Source of the DNA: Moniliophthora roreri
Taxonomy: Eukaryota > Basidiomycota > Agaricomycetes > Agaricales > Marasmiaceae
DNA: 64,000 nucleotides
NCBI GenBank assembly: GCA_001466705.2
Contig: LATX02000089.1
Span: forward strand, 434,001 to 498,000
Direction: 5' to 3'
Made by a program: the position numbers and the translations under genes. The notes under the pieces were generated by a model. That model was not told the origin of the DNA and searched no databases. It saw only the letters and a program-made list of their open reading frames with translations. The first letter of the stretch is position 1, and each line of letters starts with the position of its first letter. This document shows, piece by piece, positions 22,201-32,272 of this stretch.

Positions 22201-23247
22201 AACTCCAATGTTCTGGACACAGGAAGTGGTGGTAGACAGCTATTCTGATAGAGGACTCAGCTCATATGATACAAGAGACGGCACAACCGAGCTTGGGCAT
22301 TGTTTGGACAACTTATACGACGACAGAGTATTCGCTAGCTACAGGGCGAGTGCAGGGACTCAGCAAGGATCCGACACCTTCTGTGTTCAGCCTGCATTAC
22401 CGTCCAATGCTGCTCGTATAACTGCGGCAAGCAGGACTGCGAAAGCCACCGGAGAAGTTGCCCATGAAGACGCTCAGCTACGTAGAGATAGGTCTTCCTA
22501 ATAACCCATACTCGTACTTAGGCTGGTTAATCATTCACTATTCAGGAGGCCGACCTACAGAGCTTAGTCAACTGGAGAGCGATCTCTTTCGGGAAAAATC
22601 CTGGACGACTGCCACATCAGCGTTTCTAGAGGTGGGTTGTGCGACCCGAAACCATTCGGAACAATTAAGCAATCTGTCAATTTGACCTGATACCCGTTTT
22701 CCGCAATCCGACAATCAGCTGGCAACTGCAAAATCTGTGTAATTCAATGACCCCTTGAGGATTTCAGTATGTATCTATTGCCAAGTTGTTCTACAATGAC
22801 TCTTCATAGTTATCCGACAGACATTTAGTTTTGAGCATGCAGCAGAGTGTGGACGACTCGGAAATTTTGGCGAGACAATTGGCGATCCGGCAATCAAGAT
22901 GAGATTTATTATGCAACCGGGATTCGTCGGAAATACTTGGCATGACGATCCGGATCGACAAGCAATCGACAAGGCATCACTCTGTCTGAGACAAAGACGA
23001 TGCCGAGCAATAGTAGTCGAACCTGTGAGCGCAGCTTTTTCGAACCATGCTTAATTGTGTCATCTGATAGGTTGTACGCTCAGCGTCGAGCCTCCCCTGC
23101 TTATACGCGTTGATATCGGGAAGACCTTTTCTCCCGAGTACACACTGCCTGGTCAACCCCATTCACGCAAGGGAAGGAGGTTAGTTATCTGTTTGCCTTT
23201 GTCGAGCAAGAGCAGGCCCCCGAGCTCGTGCAGGATGATGAATTATA
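22200..23247 (+). CDS. Probable MYND zinc-finger protein, limits uncertain
   Basis: On the plus strand, 22383-22466 encodes CSACITVQCCSYNCGKQDCE then SHRRSCP, which fits the MYND pattern of paired cysteines, a C/YCS..C step and a final H..C. Coding-like sequence continues as YVEIGLPNNPYSYLGWLI, then near 22830 AAECGRLGNFGETIGDPAIK and FIMQPGFVGNTWHDDPDRQA, then near 23070 with introns, ending about 23247. MYND fingers usually bind proline-rich partners. Exon joints and the start were not resolved, and a TGA follows the zinc finger in its own frame, so the gene may be interrupted. Confidence 0.45.
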
Positions 23248-23474
23248 GATACAAGGCTTTGAATTGGACGTCAGCTCTACGATAGATTCAGAATAGACGA
23301 AAAATATGCGAGGATCTGTCCCAAAAGTTTCGCGCATAAAATGGCAGAGCGGATGGCCGTCAAATTAAACCCGTTCATTGTGATCAGAAGATAGGTTCTT
23401 AGACCTAGTTTGGGTACTTGAACATGAATGATACATCATACATGTGAGTAGTTTCAATACAGCCGACTGATGAT

Positions 23475-24583
23475 TCACAGCATGTCCTCTAGGTACCGTT
23501 TGCATTCCTCGGGAATAGGTTCCTCTTTTCCGCAGTAAGTTTTGTGATACTACAATAACTTGTCAGAATCGACTTTTGAGTGATTTCCGAGTGCGGTCAC
23601 TCACTTTCCAGTCATCCTTCTGGCATTCAGCGCTGCAGTATCCTATCGCGAACTCTCAATATCGGGTGGAACAAACGTAAGGTAAGAGATAGAACATACG
23701 AGTAAATTTGCACTTTGTGTACTGCAACCTAGGCTTCTTCTCATCGCAATCTGCCCTGCACGCCAACCGTTGGCGATATATCTCTGCAAAGTCCATCCAG
23801 ATATCCGCTTCGCGGTCATTCGCCAAATACTGTGCCTTCTTGGCTTTATACTCCTCGTGTTGTTTCTCAGCCTCCTGATTGTACTCGATGCGACGAGCAA
23901 GTAGGTCAATTTGTATCACTTCCCAGTCCTCATGCGACAGACCACTCCACCTAATGTCAACCCTGCGGTTATAGTGTCGATGCAGCATGATTGCTTTCGT
24001 GATGTCCCCTCCTTGCTTTCGGATCCAGTTTTGACATCCTCCCCAATGGTGGCCAAGACTGAGATCTGCAGTGCTTATAGGCGTCCATTTGCCGTAGTAG
24101 TAAAGTGAGTCTGGCTCCTTCTCGATGCGATATCGTACGCCATGTGCTGCCCATATACCGTCCAGGTTAATGAATCCTATCTATGGCTCCGATGAGTTGT
24201 GAATGCAAAAATTCTGGGCCAGAGCATAGCAATATACGCACCTCTACGTCTGCCCTATTTCGTTTCACATAAACATCTTTGTACCAATCCTTCTCATCAG
24301 TATGGACACGCAGCGTGAATTCTTTGGTTTTTTCAAAGTCGAGCAACCGGTCTATAATTTCAGGCTTCCCAATACGATATAGAAGAGTCACAATCCCGTC
24401 AGGCCCAGTGATTGAGGGTGATTTTGGGTGCTGACCGTCTTCGCTGATTCCAGACTTGATGATTTTCGGATAGTCTTCTGGAGCAGTGGCAGGAAGGCGA
24501 GGGTAGTCTAGAAACCGAACCTGAATAAAGGCCGCGTCAATATCTTGTGAAATGGTGGTTTTCCAGACTTACGACGCCGTACA
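23475..24583 (-). CDS. MYND zinc-finger protein, one zinc ligand replaced
   Basis: Five exons (24583-24572, 24520-24242, 24180-23700, 23642-23605, 23549-23475) give 294 residues. The N-terminal two thirds is a family-specific region: MYGVVRFLDYPRLPATAPED, SITGPDGIVTLLYRIGKPEI, HGVRYRIEKEP and a charged helix EYNQEAEKQHEEYKAKKAQY. The C-terminal MYND finger is CRADCDEKKPRLQYTKCKFT followed by RYCSAECQKDDWKYHKTYC. The plus-strand neighbour has LQCSKC where this copy has LQYTKC, so one zinc-binding Cys is Tyr here. This may weaken one zinc site. The gene is divergent from its paralogue with 144 bases between the two ATGs. Confidence 0.85.
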
Positions 24584-24727
24584 TTGTAACCTTGGATTGG
24601 GCTTCTTAAGCGTGTAAGACCTGTCAATGTGCAGTATAAGACTTAGAGCTTGGGAGTCGTGTTCAGACTCGTGACCGCAACGACCAATAAATTTCCTCCC
24701 ACCCATCGTCTCGCTAGGCCATTCTTG
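24584..24727. promoter_or_regulatory. Short shared promoter of two divergent MYND genes
   Basis: Only 144 bases separate the two start codons, so both genes must use overlapping promoter and 5' leader sequence. No clear TATA box was identified. Confidence 0.6.
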
Positions 24728-25788
24728 ATGCACGGAGTGGTATGCTGTACGTTTATCTGCCAAAGAGAAGTGGCTCTGATGCGCTTTCAGATACGCTTTT
24801 TGGACACAGAAATTCTTCCTGCATCGGCACCCGAGGGCTTCCCAAAAGTCATCAAATCTGGCATCAACGAAGAGGGCCAGCATCCCAAATCACCTCCAAT
24901 AACCGGACCAGATGGAATCGCAACCTTGTTATATCGTGTAGGCTACCCTGAAGCTTTGGAAAAGCTCCTTGATACCGAGAACACGAAGCAATTCGACCTT
25001 AGGGTTCACACAGGGATAAAATGGTTGCAGGATGTCTATGTCCAAAGACGTGGCAATCATATTGAAGTGCGTAGTATACGTATTCGCTCAATCATCTTAC
25101 TCTAAATTCATCCGTCGTCTGCAAGTAGATTGGGTTCATCGATACCACAACTGGGGAGTTGGCTCATCATGGAGTCCGATATATCATCCAGCGTGACCCA
25201 GCGCAACGCGTCGGAAAGTGGGTTCCCCATAGTACATCTGACTTGGGCTCTCCATGGGGAGGAACCCAGATCTGGGTTCGTGGTCAAGGGGCCGCTGTCA
25301 CGAAATCTATCTGGTACAACAAACTCTACGAGGCGGAGACTATCGACATCAGCTGGAGCGGTATGACTGCGTCTGACAAAGACAAACTCGCATCTTTTAT
25401 GGAGGGACGGCGCATTAGGCTGGCTGAAACACGAGCCCGAGCAAGCGCCATGTACGAAGAGAGAAAGGCACAGATTGACGATCAGTTTGACGGTGATCAA
25501 ATTAAACAAGCGTATCATCGACACCAAATGTCGTGTCGAGCAGACTGTGGTGAAATGAATCCAAAGCTTCAGTGCAGCAAATGCAAATTCACCCGTACGT
25601 CGATCTTGATCTTACCATGTGTTCCCGTTGACAGCTGCTTTCAGGTTACTGCAGTCCCGCCTGCCAAGCCGATGACTGGAAGGTCAGTGTTCCTCAAATC
25701 ATTTTGTTCGGCTCGTGTTCTGATCGAGATGACTTAGTACCATAAGACCTATTGCGGAACAGAGAAACCTGTGAGCTCCTGGGCTTAG
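24728..25788 (+). CDS. MYND zinc-finger protein with full set of ligands
   Basis: Five exons (24728-24739, 24791-25066, 25129-25594, 25645-25682, 25738-25788) give 280 residues. Exon 1 is only 12 bases, as in the divergent paralogue, and all introns are at the same places. Shared blocks are RFLDTEILPASAPEGFPKVI, PITGPDGIATLLYRVGYPEA, FDLRVHTGIKWLQDVYV and HGVRYIIQRDPAQRVGKW. The MYND finger is complete: CRADCGEMNPKLQCSKCKFT then RYCSPACQADDWK and YHKTYC. The last exon may continue, since a GTGAGC follows the codons for TEKP; the chosen stop is the first in frame. Function beyond protein binding is not known. Confidence 0.85.
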
Positions 25789-25799
25789 CCACATTGCTT

Positions 25800-27025
25800 T
25801 GATGGACTCCCGTTGCTCATTCGGACATGGCATATTATACCCAACCTTGCCCACTTCCCAAACTCTTCTTGAGTGCGGCTCACGATGAGAAGCACACCAT
25901 CATCCGGGCGCTCAATCATTGCCCGGCTTCTTGACATCTAAACGATCAGAGATCAACAAAGGTTTTTTTGCGCAGTACATACCCAATGGTTTCTCAGTGG
26001 AAGGCTTGCAGATCATTTGTGGCTTTCGTATACTGTATATATCTATTACGCGGCGGACGCGAGTTGTAAGTGGCAACTCGGGCAATTTCTTTACAGGGAT
26101 ATGCTGCACATCATTATCTGATATGTTCCTTCACGTTGACTGCCGGTTTTCTCTTGTAGCTTGTTGTTTCGTCACATAGACCAAGTTCATTCGTACGCGC
26201 CTGAACGTCGCATATAACTCGTATTACTCGCACATATCATCCTATATTTCTCCATGTACATGTTTCGTTCGGATACAAACCTGTAATGCGATATAACAAA
26301 GCTTTGCAACTGACCACTGATGTTCATGACGGCCCTGGGATTAAACGTTCTGAACCTTTTCGAACCTGGAAAGAATCACTGTTCCGGCGTAGAACTGATA
26401 TTTTGAGCAGAAGTAGATGAGGTGTCAGAGCCTCGTATACAAACCGAAGCTAAGAAGAGTGTCTCCTAATCTAATGCAGTACTTCTTTTCGCTCGACCTT
26501 CGTGATTATACGATCCTAACCTGTCACCTCTAAGTTCGATTTCTGGACACGTGTCTTTTCTGCTCCGGAGGTTTTCCCCAAAGGCCAACACCACAAATCC
26601 TTGCAACTACTGGACCACATAGAATCGCTGCTGTTTTTCTGCCGTATTAGGTATCCTCAAGCTTCGGAGTGGCTTCCTGAGAACGAAGTGCGTAGGGTAC
26701 ATGCTGTTTTCTCTATATCACACGCTGGATCAACAGGCCAGCTCGTCTATACCCCGGCGTGGCACTTCTTGTGTGATGATTCAGTACTGCCAAAGGCTTC
26801 CTTTAAGGCATTATGAAAAACATTGTATATATGATATGAATGGTGTAGATAGTAATGCGATTGTGAAATGTCCATCTACCAAGTCCACGATGAAATGGTT
26901 GCCCGTTCCTTAAAGTCCATGTTCGTAAATTCGCGTTATATAGCATTATCCTTCGGTCAACTACGTTCTAAATCATAGTGTTAGTAACAGCTCGAAGCTC
27001 CCAGGTTATCAAATACTCACCAGAC
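25800..27025. other. Intergenic, nothing recognised
   Basis: Short frames on both strands without motifs. CpG content is normal. No repeat link to other parts of the window was seen. Confidence 0.35.
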
Positions 27026-27960
27026 TTAGAGTCCGCAAACCGACTTATCAACTTGCGTCGCCGTAACGTCAATATTCCCCAAAGCGACCGCTTGCCCATT
27101 CGTCAAATCATCCATAGCTTTCTGTCCCACATTAAATCCATTCCCAGCAACATCAACACCAACGACGTGGATAGTCTTTCCAGTCCCACTCCATGTAATT
27201 TGGTAGCATGTACCGCAGGATTCCGAATTCCAGCCAGTAATAGTATCCACTGCACCAACGTAGCTGGGCACCGAGCCAAATGTGGTATAGCCCTTGGTGA
27301 GCATGCCGTTGGGGCCATCAGAGCATGCTACGGTCAAGAAGGATTGGCCTGCATTGTCATAAACCGGGTCATACTGGAGTTGGACAGCAGCAGCTGAGGT
27401 AGCGAGGAGTGCGATGGCGGCGATGAATTTCATGGTGATTATAGAGGTGGGAGAACGAAAAGGTGAGTGAAAGTGTTTGAGCGCTGAAGAAGCTGAAGAA
27501 TTATTCTCTAGTCTGCTCCCTTTTATACGATGAAAATCCGTCAGTCATCACTCAGTTCTATGATGCAGCGTATGCTTGTTGAGTCTAAAATCTCATGCAG
27601 GAGACGATTCGCCGTACAGGACAAGTCGGGGGTATGAAGTCCGTGTGGCACAGGATTCTAGAACGCGCTCGAGAAACGGAAGTTGTCATCGCAAATTAGG
27701 CTTCGCAAGGTAAAATCGGACTCTTTCTGCTGCGTCATCTCAACACTCTGAAATCGCCAGTGAGCGCGAAATCTGTTTAATCTATTTCAGTCTGCGAATG
27801 TTCAAAGGAGGTTGCTAACCGTACACAATAATCTTTTCCTAGCCTCTGAGTCTAGCTCATGCTTTACTCGTGCCGGACGATTAAACATCGACGCCCGATA
27901 TAGACAAGGCGATGAATACCCGTTCGGCCGTTTGAATCTATGTAGTTTATGTAAAGACCC
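27020..27960. repeat. Duplicated segment carrying a cerato-platanin gene, copy 2
   Basis: Matches 19575-20520 in the same orientation, with short insertions and deletions in the upstream part. Confidence 0.7.
27026..27433 (-). CDS. Cerato-platanin, close paralogue of the 19.6 kb gene
   Basis: A 135-residue product with signal peptide MKFIAAIALLATSAAA, then VQLQYDPVYDNAGQSFLTV, ACSDG, CGTCYQ, GVDVAGNGFNVGQKAMDDL and VCGL. It differs from the gene at 19581-19988 at only a few residues (for example NAGQS for NADQS and MLTKGYTT for MIIKGYPT). All four cysteines are kept. A TATA box is near 27524. It sits on a duplicated segment that includes the promoter, so similar regulation is likely. Confidence 0.92.
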   Translation of the reverse strand: MKFIAAIALLATSAAAVQLQYDPVYDNAGQSFLTVACSDGPNGMLTKGYTTFGSVPSYVGAVDTITGWNSESCGTCYQITWSGTGKTIHVVGVDVAGNGFNVGQKAMDDLTNGQAVALGNIDVTATQVDKSVCGL

Positions 27961-29622
27961 AGTTCGGCAGACATCGACTTACGGTGGAAATCTTCCGACG
28001 AAACCCTGGTACGCCTGAAAACTCTCAAAATGGCATTCATCATTAGACCGGAAAGACCACGTACCAATGGCCGCCGCGGGGGCACTAACCCCAGTGGAAT
28101 GCCATGGTGGTTTGTGATAAACAATGATACGTGAGAAGATGCCGCCGGCGACCAGCGATTAAGCGACACCCGGGGTACCTTTTAGAAGACTCCACTATGG
28201 ATACTCCAAGGTCGAGCGAACTAAGGGCATCATATTGAGCGCCATACAGCATTCCTGAGTGACTTGAAGTACATCATGAATGAATTCGTCTAAAGCAGTT
28301 GGGGGGGTCGCTGGTAACTTCAGATCTGCAAGAATCGTGCCATCAGCATTTGTAGGCACCGAACAAAAGACCAGAGACCTCATCATCGAAGATCGATACC
28401 CTCGATTTTAGAGCGAACGTAGTACGCATTCCCCGGGTTTGAATGCGTGAGGCATCGGGAGTCGAGAATCAAGGAAACTGTTCCGATGCTCATGCAGCGC
28501 CTGGTTCCAGTGCGTGAATCTTTAGACCTTCGGACTACTACACGTTTTCCGGTCAGTCATGGTACAGGGAATGGGCTATAGCTCGCGTTACTCTACGCTC
28601 TGTCCTCTAGAATGTAGTGACGGGTAATGATGTTTTCGAAGCAAGCAACGGTAGTGGTTTTGTTCCAGCAGGAAGAGGCAACAACGTCGCCACCATCCAG
28701 CCAGCTATGATGCTTGATTTCGGGAAGATCTCGAGTCAAAATGTGGAATCCATCATAAACACTGCAAGTATTCTGGCCAGACGTTTAGCACGCATATTTT
28801 CGTCCTAGATAACAAGTCTGACCTGGAACGAAGACGTTCGGGAGTCAATCGGTGGCTATTACGGCTCTGCGCGTTGGCGTCTCCTAGATAAATGTTCCGG
28901 ATCCTGCTTAATCGATATTCGTAGTATGGCGGCTTCGTCAAAACCGTGCCTTGTAAAAGACGTTCCCTTCGCATGAACGATAGGTTCTGAGCAGGCTCTG
29001 GGAGAACTCGCCGAAAATTTGACACCAACTTCCAAGACAAATGTTCAATGACAGAAGCAACACCTAGCGCATGCTTCGGCCTAAAGAAATATTGCAGCCG
29101 CCAATTATGGAACACATACTGCCTTCCATATCATTATCATTTGATCAACGCGAAACTAATGATCCCGTCATTGTTGGCGGATACTGCCAGCTCCTGCCAT
29201 ATTTCCTGAAATCCACAGATGTACGACGCCGCCCTTTTGCTATATTGCAGAAAAGTTGTCCTTCTTGAGATATATGAAACTGGAAAGGCCCAAGGGCCGG
29301 GGCTCGTGGCTCGTGGCAGCGGAAGAGGAAACGCTAAAATACAGGCTATTACATGTTCACACGGGGTGTGCAAGGGAGCATTCTGGCAACCATCATCATC
29401 TCACTTGCCAAGTGCGGTTCCCATTCCCCTTGCCCTTTTCCCATCACCTCTGCTGCAGCCTGTGCTCAGCTCACCTCAACCGTCGACTGGCCAGGTTGAA
29501 AATCAAAGCCTTGCAAGTGGGCTATCACATCATTCTTTTGTATCCTCCACGCTCTTTCTTCAAAATCGAAAACAACAGTATTTTCAAGCAAATAACCTAT
29601 ATATACCTTCTTCAAGACAGTC
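27961..29622. other. No gene recognised
   Basis: Frames of up to about 130 residues occur on both strands but overlap each other and lack motifs. The region before 29620 is the promoter of the next gene. Confidence 0.35.
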
Positions 29623-31124
29623 ATGAATCGTATATTTGAACACTGGGGTTTTCGAGTTCGCCAGGAACCCCCAGATAGCGGTCAAGGTGCTGGAAACGAT
29701 GGGACAGAGGACGAGTCGTCTGAGGATGAAACTAGTCCTGGGCCTGCAGTTGGCGACGGGCCCTTGTCAATATCGTTATCTAGCTCGCCAGCGAGTTCGA
29801 CAGGTGCGTATCTTGTGCTTCCGTGTCTTCGCTTCAGAATCCGATCACTGAACCGGATATTACTCATCAGAGAGCTCATCTGACTCCTCGAGTAATTCGA
29901 CTGCCAGCTCTTTGTCGTCCAGCGAAGCTTCCGCGAGCAGCTCTACTTCTACCTTTTCTGATGTGGAGTTGACTACTTCTACCACTCCGACACCGGCCGC
30001 GACAACGTCTACAACCCTTATCTCGTCGACTTCTTCCAAGGATACCTCGGTTTCATCTTCGGTCAGGTCTTCTTCGTTTTCTAGCCCTTCCTCCAGCCCT
30101 TCAGCAGGAACGAGTACTTCTGCTTCTGCTACTGTCAGTCTGCTTGTTTGATCACCGACATTCATCGAGCTCATAATTTTCATAGTTCACCACCACAGGC
30201 ACTGGAACTACACCAACACTCTCCAGTGCTGCGAGTGGAGGTACCTTTACTGCAGGTTTCGTCGCTGGGCCAGGTACTGGGGCAGGTACCATGACGCAGA
30301 CTGGTACAATCCCGGTTGATTCCGGCCCCAGCCCAAGCGAGACTTCCGCACCAGCTGCCACTGGTGCAATGAGCGTTGGTGCTGTGGCTGGAACCATCTC
30401 CGGCGTCCTAGTGGGTATTGCACTACTCGGCGCCGCAATCGTGTTTTACATGGTGCGTAATGGTTCCTCCCCCCGTCGTTAAGCAGTATTCTGACTTGCC
30501 CGGTATTTTTAGCGCCGTAGACGTTCGAGACGTGCGACCCATCACTTCGACGCCGCCTCATTCCGTCGTTCTGCCATGATCGTGGATGATGAACGCACTA
30601 AAACACCAGAATTGTTCCAGTTTCGTCCAGGTCATCAATCCGTCAGCAGCTCAATTAATGGTCCTGGCATGGCTGGGCATGGTGCTTACGCCTATCGCCA
30701 AGCACAGGAGCAGCGTCAACCGTACCAGCCGTATCACCAGCCGAAGAATAGTATCGAGTATTATACCGATGCGTTTGCACAGCAGTTTCATGATGAACAG
30801 CAGATGCAGCAGTTACAGGCTGTTGGTCCTAGTGGTGCGGTACCGGCGCAGAGACAGCCCATCCAGCCCAGGCAGCAGCATACCTTTGGTCAGACATCCA
30901 ATGCTACGGAGGCCAGGAATATTACTTCAGACGACGGACATGACGACCCAGCGGGTGCTTATAGCTCACGGCCCGTACCTCAGGCTGCGTACAACATTGA
31001 GGCATACGCCAACTATGCTTATTCACCGAACGTGGACCAGAGTGGGCAGGCTTATGTGTATGCTACGAAGCAGAGAACAGTCAGTACCGCTGGCGAAGGC
31101 GGAAACCCCTACGGCGGTATCTAA
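29623..31124 (+). CDS. Ser/Thr-rich single-pass membrane protein
   Basis: Exons 29623-29803, 29871-30133, 30186-30452 and 30513-31124 give 440 residues. The N-terminal part is acidic, then comes a mucin-like stretch of Ser and Thr (residues about 60-150) likely to be O-glycosylated. One membrane helix follows (SVGAVAGTISGVLVGIALLG), then a basic stop-transfer stretch RRRRSRR. The cytoplasmic tail of about 200 residues is rich in Gln, Pro and Tyr and ends NPYGGI. No signal peptide is obvious at the chosen start, so an upstream exon is possible. The layout recalls fungal wall-stress sensors such as Mid2/Wsc types, but no WSC domain is seen. The function is inferred only from this layout. Confidence 0.75.
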
Positions 31125-32159
31125 AGCGTCTCTGCCCAGTCAAAACCTTTTCTTGACTTGGTCGCATCGACTTCATAATGCGGCGTCTTCCATTCATTGC
31201 CGCTTCTTGAACCACTCCATTTGTTGTTCATTATTCTTCGTATGGTCTCCATGCTTCCGAGCCTTTCTGGAGATTCTATCGTACAAGTGATACCTTTATC
31301 GAGTTACAGTCCAAACCTTCCTTTCTTTCGAATGTGCAATTTAGGCACGTTTTGTGAGTCGGTTGTTGTTGTTAGAAGGTTTTATTTATGGGGTATACTT
31401 TACTTTGTTACTTTAGTGTATACCATAGGGCGTGTGCATGTTTTTTTTTGTATGTTGGTCCTACAATACATACATCTTGTGTTTGAGTCAACGGGTTAGG
31501 TTTTGACTCGGGAAGATGAAATTCGAGCGTAAGCCACGGTTCTTCCGCTCCATTAACCACCCTCCTTCATTCTCCCGACTCCTATGATCTACGCTTACAC
31601 TCTGCCTGTGCTGTGCTCCGGATACATCTTTTTTTTCGAGCCTGAAAGCCAGGTCTTACTCATTCCGGGTTGTTTTGGTCGATGTTAATGCTCCGACACG
31701 AAAATAATATCAGTTTATCGTGTGCACCCAAAGCTACGGGCCGTCTTCAAGGCACCTCCTCAGAATTCTACGTTATTCCAAGTCTTTATTTGGATCGTAT
31801 TCGGTTATCATGGTTTGCGGGGATAAGGCAGGGGGGACACGCTAGCTTGTAGATCTGATTCGGTGGGTTCTGTGATCAACACATCTGACCCCCTATACTG
31901 ACGACGCCTAGTCAAGTTCCCCATCTCAGTTGTGGTCTCGGATACCTGCGAGAAACTGTGTGGCTTCTTCCCGAGCGGCAGCCCTATTTCCTCGACTTCA
32001 ACTTCAACACCGGAAACTACAGGACACTCTTTTCGGTCATTACAGGCTCTCGGGGAGTCACGATGGTGAGTGATATGCGTAAATTGACAGCTATGCAACT
32101 GACTGATACACAGCAAAAGATTTCGTCCTTGAGCGCTTGAGCAGCAGGCTTGCTGTAGC
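31125..32159. other. Intergenic, nothing recognised
   Basis: Presumed 3' region of the membrane-protein gene and 5' flank of the NLR. No motif-bearing frame seen. Confidence 0.35.
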
Positions 32160-32272
32160 ATCGAGAGTTTGACAGGACATATGATACCAATCATCGCCAA
32201 ACTCTGGACCAGGAATCTGCCAACCAACACGTTGCATCCCCCCTCTCTATTATTACCCCTGCCTTCATCAAG

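Noticed and set aside
29860..30183. Acidic minus-strand frame (107 codons)
   Set aside because: It is the mirror of the Ser/Thr-rich exon on the plus strand, whose splice sites and membrane helix are convincing.
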